A stretch of 64,000 nt of DNA. Source: Todiramphus chloris collaris. Its lineage: Eukaryota > Chordata > Aves > Coraciiformes > Alcedinidae. The position numbers were made by a program, and so were the translations under genes. The notes below the pieces were generated by a model. It ran no database searches, had not been told where the DNA came from, and saw nothing but the letters and a program-made list of their open reading frames with translations. Positions within the stretch are counted from its first letter, which is position 1; each line of letters starts with the position of its first letter. The stretch lies in assembly GCA_025345505.1 (NCBI GenBank), contig JANVCC010000047.1:7057373-7121372 (forward strand), read 5' to 3'. This document shows positions 10,816-24,212 of the stretch, one piece after another.

Positions 10816-13800
10816 CTAAGGGATAAAAAAGAAGGGGGGAAAAAAAAATTAAAAATGCTGGTTTTTGGAAAAATTTCAGAAGGGGAAGCTCTGCTTTATA
10901 TTTGCCCTGGTGAGGCATAAACACGGTCCTGCTATTATTTCCCCAGGATTGAAGCAAAGGCCAGGGCAGCTCAGGAAAAGAATGATTTATTTAACAAGAT
11001 AGTGCCATTAAGGAAACATTTGTGTCACCTTCGGAGGGAGGAGGAATTAGTCCCCATCACACTTCTCCCCTAAAACACTATCAAGGGAAGAAAAGGACAA
11101 ATAGGCTTTATAGAAGCTATTAGGTGGTATCTCAAATATAAATTCTTGTCAATAAAATCTACTGGTGATACCTACTTATCCACAGTGTTCCTGTCCAAGA
11201 GCGAAGAACAGACTAAATACTTACATGTGAAATGGTAACAAGGTAAGCATTTCAAGAGACTGGTTAGAGCTTGGAACAACGAGCCACATGTCATATAGAA
11301 CAGCGAAGCTCACCAACTTAGGCCTGAAGACCTGAACATGAGGAAATTCTGAAGCAGCCAAACTGAAAATCTGACATTGTTCATTTTTCTTAAATCTTTT
11401 AATTCAGGAGAATGACCCCCTGAAGAGGCAGGGATCTCAGAAGGTTCTGGTGAAAGGTATGTCAAGCCCCATCAGGTACCTACTTCTCTTTGCTGTTTGT
11501 TCTACAACAATCATCTCAACCCCAGAGATTTCAGAGAAGATGAGTAAACAGCACATGGACACCTATCCGTGACTTTAGTTTTGGAACAACAGTTGCAATG
11601 AAATGTGAAAAGAAAATCCTGAAAAACACACACAGGACTGTTGTGAGGACCAGGCACTGGTGGGTTAGCATTTTTACACCAACCCTATGTGAAAAGTGGT
11701 AAGATACACTCAATATTTTCCATGTGCTAGAGAAAGAACATGGGAACTATTTGCTGCCGTGGCTGAAGCAACTTTTCAGACTCCTGCAAGGGAAGGAAGA
11801 TCTGCAAGCAAGATATCTGGTGTCTCCTTCCCGGTGCTAGGTCTGGTAGAGCACTATCCTCCTGCTCCCTGCTGTTGGTCTGGGGGGTTTACTTCATAAT
11901 CACCTCCCCATAGCACTCCACAGAGTCCTTTGCTCTACCAAGTGGAAGCTCCAAGGACACAGGGGATGTTTCTGTACTGGTTTACCAGCCCTGTATGGAC
12001 CAGTAAGGTCACACCTTTAGGAAAACCCAAAGTCTGAGCACTACACCTTGCTTGTAGGTAGGAGAGAACTGGCAAAGCTCATTCGGAATTGTGGGGTTAA
12101 TGATTTATGTGTAAAAGGAGAAGAATTAAACATAGTGTAAATAAGTTGGAAGTATACAAAACACTGCTTATGTAACCCCCTAAAATGATCTGAAGGCCAC
12201 AAACTGAGCAATTACACCACAAGAAGAGGGTCAAACATTGGCAGAGGTTCCCTGGAGAGGTTGTGGGATTATCCACCTTTGGAGATCCTCAAAAGTCAAC
12301 TGTACGAGACCTTGAGCAATCGATCTGTTCTGAGCAAAAGGTTGGGCTAAATGAGCTCTGGAGGTCCCCTGCAACCTACGTGATTGTGTGATGGTGATAA
12401 TTTGGGTCGGTGGACTTTGTTGCGCTACATTCGGATTTAGTGGTATACTAAAAAGTAGTAATTTTTGTCCAAGGTATTCTCTCACCCACTAATGCTGGTT
12501 TTTAATAGGTCTCCAGTTAATATAAAGTTGAGGAGGGCCAGGAATAAGAAAACATTACACAAGATTTTAGAGAAAAATGCATCAACAGCCCAGATAACAA
12601 TAAGGTCTTTAGCTTTGTCATGCTGCAATTGAACTGAATCAAAATTAGAGGATGACAGCAAAATTAACTCTAATTAAACAACTTTTTGTTAGCTATGCTT
12701 TGTCAAATCTGTTCCATTAGCAACTATACATTGCTAAACTCTTTAATTTATTCCCTTGTATATTTTGATTAGAAATTCGCACGACACAAAACCAAGGCAG
12801 CATATATTAAATGATTTAATAGGTTTAAATGACAGACCTCAAGTGTTTGTTATAAGAGGAACTCTGCATTGCTGAAGCTTTGTCTAGAAATCTTTCCAAC
12901 GTGTTTGCAGTAAATCTATCATTGATCTGGAAGAAAATACAAAGCTGCCTCTCTTCAGCTTGCAGATGAGATGGAAATAGGAGGAGGACAGAGCTGTAGT
13001 ATAAAGCAATGCAAGTCACTTGAGAAGGTTTCTTTAAATGTTTTAAAATGGCTAAAAGGAAGGTCAAAAAAACCCGAAGGTACATTCACGGAGGGCACTC
13101 AGCATGGAGTGTTCTGGAAAGGGGCAATTGATTTCTGGGTTGTGACCAATGCAAGAAGTCCCACTGTCACTGTCAAAGCTAACAGAGCTCCAGCAAATTC
13201 CCTGCATCTATAATTGTGATATCACAGAGAACTTAGGAGGATGGTGTCACCTTTTCATGCAGTACTATTAGAGCATTACAGAAACACAGTAGCCAACTGT
13301 GCTGCCCGTGCTTCACAGAAGCCATTCACAAATCACATTATTGCTCAAAATAACAATTAAAAAAAAGAAGAGCTCACAAAACATCACCCTATCTGAAAAT
13401 TACTAAAAGGAAGGGAATATCAATATATATATTTCAATGTCTGTATAGGTAATATATTGTCTGAATAAACAACTAACAGCATCTCATGGTTGGAAAGCCA
13501 AAGCTAAAGAAATTGAAACCACAAATCAAGGTCAAATATTTGATGTTGAGCCCATCACTCAACAGAAAAGCTTATGTGAGGATAGCGTAGACTGAAATTT
13601 CTTCAAACTGATCCTGGAACCTTGAAGAAGCCGGACATAGTTCAAGCACAGGCTATGAGTTTAACAAAGAAATGATTAAACGACACATGATATTATTGGT
13701 TACGTGAAAAATTATATTGTAACATACATGTAAGATACATATTCTAATGGTTTTAATGGTCCCTTTACAGCCTTAAAATTGGTGAAGTGGGTGGAAAATG

Positions 13801-13885
13801 CGATAGAGATTTTAGTGGGAGTAGAAAATGCACTTAGAAAAAAAAACGTATCGACCGTCAGGTAGATGGAAACACAAAAACTCAC
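10816..13885 (-). other. PTPRM: PTPRM intron, 3.07 kb
   Basis: Intron between the third and fourth FN3 repeats, phase 1. It contains one old, diverged CR1 tail at about 12236-12396 and a short AT repeat near 13423-13434. No other element was recognised. Confidence 0.9.
12236..12396 (+). repeat. Old CR1 LINE tail fragment
   Basis: Diverged CR1 piece recognised by ggttccctggagaggttgtg, then ggagatcctcaaaa and gagctctggaggtcccctgc before a decayed tail (gtgattgtgtgatgg). Its higher divergence suggests an older insertion than most copies in the window. Confidence 0.7.
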
Positions 13886-14194
13886 CATCTTCATCAGTTT
13901 GCACTACAAGTTCTTGGCTTTCTTTGCGTCCTTCGGGATTCATTAATACTAATTTGATGCTGACATTGGTGTACGGTGACAGATTAGTAATCGTGTGCTG
14001 GGGGTGTGAACTTTCTGTATCCCAGCTTACTTCTTCTCTCACTTGCTCTTGTCCTCCAGCCTGGTAACGGTAATGGACTGTGAGGTTGTATCGATGGCAA
14101 CGCGTGACGTTGTAGCCAAATGGTTCCCAGCAAATAGTGATTTGTCTAGATTTGATCTCCACCACCTCGAGCTTTCGTGGCCCGCGCATCGGAT
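13886..14194 (-). CDS. PTPRM: PTPRM coding exon, third fibronectin III repeat
   Basis: This 309-bp exon encodes the third FN3 repeat of receptor tyrosine phosphatase mu, a cell-surface homophilic adhesion receptor. The minus-strand reading begins PMRGPRKLEVVEIKSRQI, continues through the FN3 core tryptophan (CWEPFGYNVTRCH) and ends LSPYTNVSIKLVLMNPEG then VVQTDED. The acceptor is TTTTGCAG before 14194 and the donor is a consensus GTGAGT from 13885. The exon is phase 1 at both ends, so one exon carries one whole FN3 module, as is common. Sequons NVT, NLT and NVS suggest N-glycosylation. From memory of the human protein, most residues match. Differences include Cys in ICWEP (human Arg) and Arg in HYRYQ (human Cys). 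The preceding exon is not in the window. The ORF is intact. PTPRK and PTPRT are the nearest relatives but fit less well. Confidence 0.96.
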
Positions 14195-15840
14195 CTGCAA
14201 AATTATCAATGTCATTTTTAGTATGCTTATTTATTCACATTATAATAGTAAGTAACATGAGTAGTAAGTTATCAAGGTCTGTAAATTTGACATGTAAGAA
14301 GAAATAGAAATTCTTTGCTTTAGCTCTCATAGCACGAGTGACAATGAAGACCTAGGTCTCTGAAAAATTAGGGGAAAAAAAAAACTGAGGAAAGGAGAGA
14401 GTGGTGTCTTGGATGACAAATGAAGACCAAACGAAACACCAGAAAGATTTTATGCTTCAACTCAAAGTGGACAACAAAGTTTGAACGACACTTAATTTTT
14501 ACCCATGCGCTACTTGCAAAAAATAAATACGTCCCATTTTTTGTTTGTTTGACTAATTTGTATTAACATTTTTAGAGCAAAAACCTTCACAAAACAACTT
14601 TCTAAAAAGAAAAGGTAATTTTAAGGAAAACTTGCAAATACAGGGAGTTTTTCTGCCAGGATTGTTTATACAAAGGAAAAGCGTGAGGTGCTTCATCAGC
14701 TATTTCTTATTCATTTGTTTTGGAGTTCGACTGAAGGTAATTACTCAATCTCTATTTGCCCAAGACATTAAGTTAATACTCCAATTCCTTTAAAACAGTC
14801 TTGCAGGGTTCTTTTCCTGTAAACATCGGTTGTTAATAGCTTCCTGGGTTTTATTTCTTTATTATTTTTTTTTTACCACAGCTACAATAAACAGTGCAAA
14901 TAGCTCAGTTTGTAGTAGTGGTTTAGCAAAGAAGCAAAAAAAAAAACCAACAAAAACCAACAAAAAGAAGGCACATCAGCCAATATCTTACTGCAACTGT
15001 GCTTTCCTAGGTATCTCCCCAGTTATAATCAGCCATAAATCACATTTATCAAAATCATAACCCAAGAACTTATGGCTACCTATGGACAAGAACCAAAGGT
15101 TGGGGCTGATGAAGCTCAATTTTCTTCAGTCCAACTGGTCCCAGCACTTGATATTGAAAAGTGAACCCAAATTTCCACCACGTTACAGCAAAGCCACTGA
15201 GTTGACACACACCCACACCCCCATTTTCAAAACACTGTCATTAACAGAGCTATTACACATATTTAGTAATAATCAAGGGGGGTTCATATCAGAGCCCCTG
15301 ACAAGATTAAAGACAACGTCTAGTTTTATCCACTGCTTCACTAGTTAAATGCTTAGAAGACTTTTAATGAGCTAGAAGCCTCTTATACGTAAACAAATTA
15401 ATATGCATCTTCCCTCTTTTATGTTTATTAATCAACATGTCTTCACTAGGAATGTTCTAAACAATTTACACAGGGTTTAATCTTTCTACTTTTTAATAAA
15501 ATCCCTGCATGCTTGAAATATTTGTTCAAAGATGTTATTCATCTCAACTCCTTGAAGAAAAGGTGTTAAGAAATCGCTTTTCTCTCTAACATCTAACCAA
15601 GCAGGGTATTTTTTTTTCCCCTTTCAAATCATCCAAATTTTTTATTCTTTTTCCTTTTCTTTTTTTTAATTAATTGCCACAACCCAACAGCACTGATTAC
15701 CAATACAGAATATTTGCCAACTGGTGACAAAATGGCAAAGCAAAATAAATTCACTAACGGGTTTAGTTCTGGTCTCCTTTCTAGGAACTAAACTGGTAAT
15801 AAACGTCCTCACCAAGTACAAAACACTACTGAGCCTTTTA

Positions 15841-15937
15841 CCTGCTTCTAGGTGGTCCTGCTCTGGCAGGGGGGTTGGACTTGATGATCTTTCTAGGTCA
15901 CTTCCAACCCTTAACATTCTGTGATTCTGTGTGATTC
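15841..15937 (+). repeat. CR1 LINE tail fragment
   Basis: Very short CR1 3' end with ggtggtcctgctctggcagg, then the ggggggttggac core and the tail attctgtgattctgtg. About 100 bp survives. Confidence 0.92.
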
Positions 15938-17814
15938 CAGACCCAGATATCTCAGCTAAGAATCCTGCTGTTTGGGATATTTGCTATTACTACAATAAAT
16001 AAGATCAATAAGCAAACCTCAAAGACCGGCAGGTCCTAAGAGTTTCGTATCTTCTTGCATTTACTTCTGAATAATTCAGACCTAAAATCCATGAAAAATG
16101 AGTTCACCTTTTTTGGGGAGGTCTCACATCAGCTTCTAACCATTTCTTCATTTAGGTGAGACTACAGATATGACAGGACATTTGATGGGTATGGTGGAAC
16201 TGCAGTGCCATCTGACTGGGCTAAATACGACTAGAAAATCAACAAAATTGAGATGACCCTGACATACAAAACATTAGGCAGTTGAACAAATCTCCTAGCA
16301 GCAAGAATATGGAACAGTCTGCACAGTTCTATAGCAGGCACATCCAAAAATTCACAGGGGAGCTGAGAAATCATTTTATTAGAGACATAAAAGTAATCTG
16401 TAGCATTTTAAAACTGAAATTGAGTGACTGCACAAAAAAATCTGGATCACAACCTATCCAAGCTTCTGCCTAGGAGGAAGATGTCCTCATGTTGTGTTAC
16501 CGTAATAAAAAGTACAAGTTATCCCTCTAGTTACATCTTGAAGTCACTGCTATGAGAAAGACAGATCCATTTTCACTTCTAACAAAACAGAACGAGATGA
16601 GATTGCGAGAGATGGAGATGATACCAGCTTTTGTTGATATTCACAAGATAAAGCTGATCAGACAAAGCAAACACCCTGCTTGCTTTGGGTCCTGACTTCA
16701 TTCCACAGCCTGCGGCATCAGAAAGCTACACCACCTCGTCTCAGGTTTTCTTACCCTTCACTCAGTGATTAGGCAACTGACAGGGCCCTAATGAGCAATT
16801 CCTGGGGTAAATGCAGTGTGTCAACCAGGCAACGGGTCAACCAGTCAAGGGCAGCACTCAGTGGAAAGAAAGGAAGAGGGAGAATGTAAAAAAAAAAAAC
16901 AACCCTGGGACACAGCAGAGAAAAACATAAAAGGAAAAATAAACCAAGATCTTACAGGATTCATAAGATACTGATGAGGGATAACTGCAGGTTCACAGGG
17001 GATGTCCAGTGAGAAAGCGAGATTGAATATTGAGAAGAGGTTTGTCTGCTGAAAGAGCCTCTGAAGATACAGGTCTATACTTGAAAGAATTTATCCACTT
17101 TGTGTCCTCAACCTCACTTTTCAATTCCCAAAATGGACACGGCTTGTGGAATAGATGATTCTTTATTATTTCTTTCACCAAATAAACCTAATTCATCAAG
17201 TACCACTACTTTATTTGCTTGGTATTATTTTCCCTTTCCAATGCCACACTCCTTTCATTTATCACATATGGCTTCATCACAGACCTGAGAATATCAGTTC
17301 TCATCTGCTCTGTATCGTTCAGTTCTCAGTCATAACAGATCCATAAGCTTCAAGTCGTGACAATTTTTGGTTAAGTTCGGATAATTCACACAGTAAGCAG
17401 GAAAGAGGTGACAGGAAACATGTCTATCTGTAACCAGACAAAACATTAGGCTAAGCTAAAGAAAGAAAACTGTTAAAGAGTGACAGCGAACAACTACGGT
17501 TTGAAAGGGAAAGCTGAATTAAAGCCACAGCAGGATGACTTCATTACATTGACTTTCTTTTCTACATCTTTTTATCACTTTCCCATGGTAAGTTCCCAGC
17601 TCTAAGTGACAAAGTAAACATTCTATAGAGATGCTGCTGTTCTGCTTGTGAGCCTTGCACTATTCTTGCAGTACCTGGAGGTTGTCATCCTAGCAATGGT
17701 CTGCTGTTGTTACCTTGCATCAGGTAAGTGATAGCCACACAGAGAAGTGTCATTTCAGTGCTAATCACAACTGATACCACTTTTTTTTAGAGTAGAAAGA
17801 TGAATACTTTGGGG

Positions 17815-18520
17815 GAAAAGTGGCTGGTAACTGCCCAGAGGAAAAGGATCTGGGGCTGTTGGTCAACAGCCAGCTGGAGATGAGTCAGTGTGTGACCAGG
17901 TGCCCAAGAAAGACACCAGCATCCCAGCTTGGATCAGCACCATGGTGGCCAGCAGGGCTAAGGAAGGGATCATCCCCCTGGACTGGGTACTAGGGAGGCT
18001 GCACCTCAGATCCTGGGGTCAGTTCTGGGCTCATCACTCCCAGAAGGACACTGAGGGACTGGAGTGTGGCCAGAGAAGGGCAACAGAGCTGGGGAAGGGT
18101 CTGGAGCACAAGTCTGGTGAGGAGCAGCTGAGGGACCTGGGCTTGTTGAGCCTGGAGCAAAGGAGGCTGTGGGGAGACCTTCTGGCTCTCGACAGCTCCC
18201 TGACAGGAGGTTGGAGCCAGGTGGGGTCTGTCTCCTCCAAGGAACAAGCAACAAGACAAGATGAAATGGCCTCAAGTTGAACCAGGGGAAGTTTAGGTTG
18301 GACATGTGGAACAATTTTTTCCCTGCAAGAGTTGTCAAGCATTGTCCCAGGCTGCCCAGGGCAGTGGTGGAATCCCCATGATCCCTGGAGGGGTTTCCAA
18401 GCTGTGGAGATGTGGTGCTGAGGGACCTGGGTTAGTGATGCCCTGGCAGTGCTGGGTTAAGGGTTGGACTTGACCATCTTAAGGGTCTCTGACAACCAAA
18501 CTGATTCAATGATTCCATGA
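17815..18520 (+). repeat. CR1 LINE fragment, about 0.7 kb
   Basis: 5'-truncated CR1 covering the end of the ORF2 region and the 3' untranslated region. Landmarks are caacagccagctggagatga, gggctcatcactcccagaag and gagcctggagcaaaggaggc. It belongs to the cctggaggggtttccaagc / tggcagtgctgggtt subfamily and ends in a decayed tail (attcaatgattccatga). The open frames across it are repeat remains, not host genes. Confidence 0.9.
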
Positions 18521-19439
18521 ATAAGGAGATTAACACACCATGCTTACTGTAGCACATTCCATGCCTACACTTCACGCCACAACAGCTCTTTGCTGGCCCT
18601 TTGGTAAAGGTCCACCTGCAGAGAGGTTACACAGCCAGAGCTCTCCGCTCACTCTGCAGCCTCTGCTGCTCCTCAGCATTCCAGCACTTTTCTTATGCTC
18701 CACTGGTTCAACCCACGAGGCAAACGGGGAGAATAAGGTCTAGCAATCCATCAGAGAAGAGGTTCTCCTCCCGGAGGAGCACACCTCCTGTCAGGCCTGA
18801 AGCTGAGCCAGGTAGCTCTTCCCAATTCCCCCGCTGGCGCCTGCAGCAATTCCACGCTGCTCTCCTCCTGCCACTTCAGCACAGCATCCAGCGATGATGC
18901 CTGACACTCCCAGCTCTGACCTGAGGGACCAGCCAGCCCTGTTCTAGCCCCCGGCACTTTAGCATCCCATTTAATTGCTGATCTTAGCTCTTTCTCTGCT
19001 TCTCTCTGTCTTCCTGCAAATCTGGAGCAGAGACTGAGGGAGAAGATCGATTTCCATTGCAGCTGCAATTCACAGCTCCTCTCTCTGGAACTTCACACTT
19101 GATGTCTTACCACAAGCATGACGCTTTTTCTGAAACGCTGTATTTTTACGGAGGTGTATTTTTAGCATCCTGCCATTGATCGGCAAAACTTGGGTTTAGA
19201 AGGAAAAGTCACACTGGGAAGCTTTGTCTTTTCACCACAGACTGCACAGACCTACTGCAATAAGAGCTGAAGAAAGGGACACTGTGGTGGTTTCTGACAC
19301 CCCATGATACTCTGGTGGCTGCAGACATCTGATATGTGTCAGATACTATACAGATAAAATTCAAAACCATACACAACAACACAACTCTGAACAATAGCAG
19401 TGAAGAACTTACTCCTTGTCTAGGCAAACTATCAGCAGA

Positions 19440-19566
19440 ATCATACAGAATCACAGAATGCCCAAGCTTGAAGGGACCTTTGAAGGTCATCTAGTCCAAC
19501 CCCGCTGAGGTAAGCAGGGACATCCTCAACCAGAGCAGGTTGCTCAGAGCCTGCAGAGTTGAGCTC
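19440..19566 (-). repeat. CR1 LINE tail fragment
   Basis: Reverse-oriented tail with acagaatcacagaatg, gaagggacctttgaaggtc and atctagtccaacccc, then the gttgctcagagcc box. About 125 bp can be recognised. Confidence 0.88.
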
Positions 19567-20223
19567 TGTAACACCTCTTGGGATTTAAATTTCAGATTGG
19601 ACTATATTGTCCTTCCACAGAAGGCAAGGGATGAACAGAAGGAGAAAATATACAAACAGAAGATGAAAACTGAAGCAATTGAGGTTCAAGATATCAAATT
19701 TGAGGTTTAAGATATTAGCCACTACAGCTCTTTTAAACACAAAAGTTAATTAATGATAACGTGATGTGCAGACTTTGTCGCAGATGCCTAGGCAGTCTTC
19801 TTCACATCACTTAACATCTTTTCACTTTAAAAATTTTCAACAATGGAGATCACAATTCCAGCTTTCTATGTGTATCTCCGGACACCGTACTTCACCCATG
19901 TTTCTCCTTATTGGGTCAAGCTCCAGCCTGCAGAAGTTATCAAGCCAGACTTCTTGACTCACTCTACAGATAAAACAGACACTCTGCTGGCCCTCAGTAG
20001 TCCAGATATTATGGTTTGCCTCAGGGGCACAGGTCACGAGGTAATGAAATCTCATTTTATCTATAGGAGAACAGACTATAGGTCTGGCGAGGCAGCTGCT
20101 ATTAAAGTGACAGTGTTTGGCTTGTTTTCAGAAAACAAATCTCAAGATTTGTATTCATCTATACTCAACACCAAACGAGAAAAGTAGGTAAAATATTTCA
20201 CTTGCTTGGCTTGTCCTTTTTTG

Positions 20224-20336
20224 GAATCATAGAATCAGTTTTGGTTGGAAAAGACCTTTAAGCTCATCAAGTCCAACCGTTAACCCAGCACTGCCAGGGC
20301 ACCACTAGCCCATGTCCCTCAGCACCACATCTCCAT
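20224..20336 (-). repeat. CR1 LINE tail fragment
   Basis: Reverse-oriented tail of the cagcactgccagggcacc subfamily, starting gaatcatagaatcag and breaking off after agcaccacatctcc. Confidence 0.9.
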
Positions 20337-20712
20337 TTCAAGTTGAGGTATTTAACATTCTTACCAATCTTCCACTGTTATCTGCTAATAGCAGTTCCAA
20401 AAGAACATGTCCCTCCTTCTGCAAAAAAACAGATGCCTCCCACACTATCAGTCTGCTAAATGTACGCCCTGACACTTGAAAAAATGTTGGGATGCAAGCC
20501 CTGCAGAGCTTCTGTGCTAATGAGGGAGAGAGAACCATGAGACAGCAAAGCTGAAATGATAGTCACCTGCAATCCCAAAGAGGAAGGAATAATCAGTTAT
20601 ACATATATTATATTCTGAAAAGTAGATTATGCCTGGTTTTCTTTGAGTAAATCCTGGGAAAAAAATGGCTTCTTTATAGTTATAGTAAAAAAAAAACCAA
20701 ACCACACAAATT

Positions 20713-20731
20713 ATTGTTTTTTTTTTTTTTA
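20713..20731. repeat. Poly-T/A tract
   Basis: A run of about 18 Ts ends in aaattttg. No SINE or retropseudogene body was recognised beside it. Confidence 0.8.
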
Positions 20732-21810
20732 AATTTTGTATTTTTCTTTTTAATTATATTCATCTTCCACAGTCAAAATCTCAGTGAAGGAAGACGAACA
20801 TAAGCCTAAAGTCAACAGGATGCTAACTTTGAGTAGTAGCCTGTGGGGATCCCTTCTGCATCCTTCCAAGACTTAGAGCATTGAGTGGCAGGAACAAGCT
20901 TCCTGCACACGTTTCCTCCAGCACCTTTCTGAACGTGATCAGCATCCACAGTGTCAAACTGAAGAGAAGGTGCAGGACGAGACTGAAGTATGAAATCAGC
21001 ACATCTCAAGGCAACCCCATCACAGGTAGCTTTTGGTCTCTGGATTATACCACTTCCCACCATTTGACAACTGGTTCTCACTTATGGCATGTGCTTATAA
21101 CCAGCCTCTTCCTCCTGCCAGAGATGCAAGTGGTTTTCTAGCCAAAAGAGAAAATCCATAATCTCCCAAACCATCCTCCCATCAGTAAGATTACAGCTAA
21201 CACCATTCTTCTTCAGTGTGCAGCCAGCTGCAAGACTGAGCTTCCATCAATTTTGGTTTGTCATCTACTTTGGAAGCATTCTGTACTTAAACCTTATACA
21301 TATGTATACATGAGATATGACCACAGCATTTCTCCTAGTTTATATATAGTAAAATTGAAGCTCAAAAGAAGTGAATTACCTGCTGAAGATTCCAACGCAC
21401 CAGCAAAAGCTGTGGAATCCTAATTCTCAGACTCATTTCTAATGCATTAGAACATAGGACTCAACAGGTTTTTCTGTACTTTGTGGCTGGAACTCATTAG
21501 TTCCAAAACGTGGGAGCTCAGAAACCAATAAAATACAAACTCAGAGCTCACAGAACTGAAATGAGCTGGGCAAGTTCTTAAAATGAGCCTCCCTGAATCC
21601 TCACTCACTTCTCCTCAAATTCTAATCTAAGATATAGTAGAGGTCTACTTTTTCCAGGAAGGATCCTAAGTACTACCGTCAGCATATGACCTGGAGAATT
21701 CTTTTTGTGATATTTCTGTCTGAAACACAAGCTAAAAACAGAGAAATTATTGGGAGAGAACTACGATATTTAGCCAATTATAAAATATTCACTGAAAGCA
21801 CATTCTAATA

Positions 21811-21969
21811 AGAATCATACAAATCATGCAATGCATTGGGTTGGAAGGGGCCTGTAAAGGTCACATAGTCCAACCCCGCTGCAGTGAGCAGGGACATCCA
21901 CAACTAGAGCAGGCTGCTCAGAGCCCCATCAAGCCTGACTTTGAAAGTCTCCAGGGATGGGGCCTCCAA
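21811..21969 (-). repeat. CR1 LINE tail fragment
   Basis: Reverse-oriented tail with gggttggaaggggcctg, agtccaaccccgctgcagtg and ggctgctcagagccccatc. It stops at the tccagggatggggcctcca box. Confidence 0.9.
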
Positions 21970-23219
21970 GACTCATCGCATACAAAAAAATAGGTGTAGC
22001 TGTTGCTCGAAAGCAGATGAAGCACCGGATTGAAGTTTTTAGTAATGTATCCTTACAAGCATTGTATACAGAAACAGGGATGAGAGTTATAATCCTGCAT
22101 GAAACAGTTTCTTCAACTTTTTCATCTCTTTTTCTCCCCTTCACAGCTACATCTATCCCTTGAGGCCTGTGTCTTCAGGCTGACGGTCACAGCTGCAAAA
22201 CAGATTGGTCTAATCACCCTTTTCATCATCAGTAACAGCCTTCTAAAGTTAGTAGTATTTTTTCAGTGCTAGTTTCTATACAATGTTTTCTTACATGAGA
22301 GCTGATAGGAACTCCTCAAATAGTAAAGTTTAAAACTGAACCGATGCAAATGGCATCTAATATTTCTTTACGTTGACATTTCATAGGTATACTCTGAATG
22401 GTGAGCCATTTAAATTTCCAATACATTTAAATAAGGAATCAAAGAAAAACATCATTCCACTTTTTTTTTTTTGTCAAATTACCTACATTACATGATTACT
22501 CCCCCACAATCAAAATCAGATTTTAAGTATGAATGGTACAAACAAGATTACATTCCGAATCTGCAACAGAGATTTTAGTTGCTTGTTTAAAATGACATAC
22601 CTAGCTATTCAGTAATCACTTTATAATAACCCCTTTCATTTCTAAATCTACTTAGCCATCAGCCACCAGTGAGGAAACCACTGGCAGAGGTTTTTACAAC
22701 TGCACATTAGTTTTACATTTCATGACAAGCTAATTCTAGAGCGTTTGAAAGACAGACAAGCTTGTGTTCTTAAGATTTTCTTTCTTCTGCAGGAAGGAAG
22801 CACGCATCGAACTGAGAAATGAAAAATAAAGGAGGGCAGACATATACTTTTCACTTCACACATACAGCAGTGACAATTTGTCCCAGCTTCACCCCAGGAA
22901 CCTCCGTGAATATTTAAATCGACAAGAAATAAAAGGTCGTGACAAATACCTCTCAGAAGAACTACTACGGTAAGGTGGCAAATAAAGTGCCTATTTCTGG
23001 CAGATCTTCCTTTTGGTAGGTCTGCCTTAGGTAGATATTTGGATCAGAATGATCTTTGAGGAAAAAAAAAGTCAAATGACAACTGTCCCTTGTGATTGAT
23101 TGATTTTATCACAGGTATTTAATCTTTTTTCTGACTTGACGACATGACTGATTTCAGTGTCATTACTGTCTACTTCTATCACATGTCCATTACCTAGTAA
23201 CAAAGCAGATGTCATTATG

Positions 23220-23440
23220 GAATCATAGAATTGTTTAGGTTAGAAGAGATCTTTCAGATCATCAAGTCCAACCATTCCCCCAGCACTGCCAGGGCACCAC
23301 TAACCCATGTCCCTCAGCACCACATCTCCACAGCTTGCAAACCACTCCAGGGATCATGGGGACTCCACCAGTGCTGTGGACAACCCTCAAGGGGAAGAAA
23401 TTGTTCCTCAGCTCTAACCTAAACCTCCCCTGGTGCTCCT
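23220..23440 (-). repeat. CR1 LINE tail fragment
   Basis: Reverse-oriented tail of the cagcactgccagggcacc subfamily. It includes agggatcatggggactccac and aaggggaagaaattgttcct. Part of the usual text between ccaccactgc and gacaaccctc is missing, so it carries a small internal deletion. Confidence 0.9.
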
Positions 23441-24010
23441 GATCTGACACAGAGATGCAGTTACCTGGACATGTACCTAGACATCTGTGGCACCATTCAG
23501 AAGTTGGCATAGGGAGCAGATTTCTAGACCAATTTACCCAGCATGCAGCCCAGATGCTGCTCATATTTGAGCAGCCTCAGGCAACACAAAGGAAGCTGAA
23601 GTTCTGAGGAACTGTTCTTGTGGCCTCCTGACATGCCTCCTTCACACAGTTACCACGCAACACTATTGTCTTCACTGCAGACGAAACCACCTGAAAACAC
23701 AGGGTCAATACCGAAACTTCCAGACATACCAAGAGCTAGTGGAGGAGGCTGGTTCATAATGAAGTGTAGAGAATGACAGACATAAGTAGACCACACACAG
23801 GAGAAATGGCACCACTACTCAGTGGTAGAAAAATGGGAACCCAGGAGAGCAGTAGAAACACGTAGAAGTCCTTGTGTGACGGAAGACTCTTTTCTAGCCT
23901 GTGTTCCTAGAAATGGATGGAATATACCATAGTATGGCAAAGTGTTCTCTTTACACACTCACACATGCATTTTCATAGAGTAAGTGCCCCAATCACCTTC
24001 TGATTGATAT

Positions 24011-24212
24011 GCTGATCTGCTCTAGTTTTGTCCTGCTCTGGCAGGGGGGTTGGATTCTATGATTTTTGGAGGTCCCTTCCACCCCCAAGCACTCTATGAT
24101 TCTATGACTCAATGATCTTTGAAGGTCCCTTCCAACCCCTACCATTCTATGATTCTATGACTCGATGATCTTCAGAGGTCCCTTCCAACCCCTACCATTC
24201 TGTGATTCTGTG
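24011..24212 (+). repeat. CR1 LINE tail with three tandem 3'-end units
   Basis: The piece begins ctgatctgctctagttttg, reaches the tail, and then repeats the last 52-53 bp twice more (atgatcttyraaggtccc through attctatgattctatg). The three units differ by several bases, mainly in the first. A usual CR1 tail repeats only the 8-bp end, so here the unit of repetition is larger. Confidence 0.9.

Noticed and set aside
19843-20187. 114-codon plus-strand open frame
   Set aside because: It resembles no family I know, and the composition is that of the surrounding intron.
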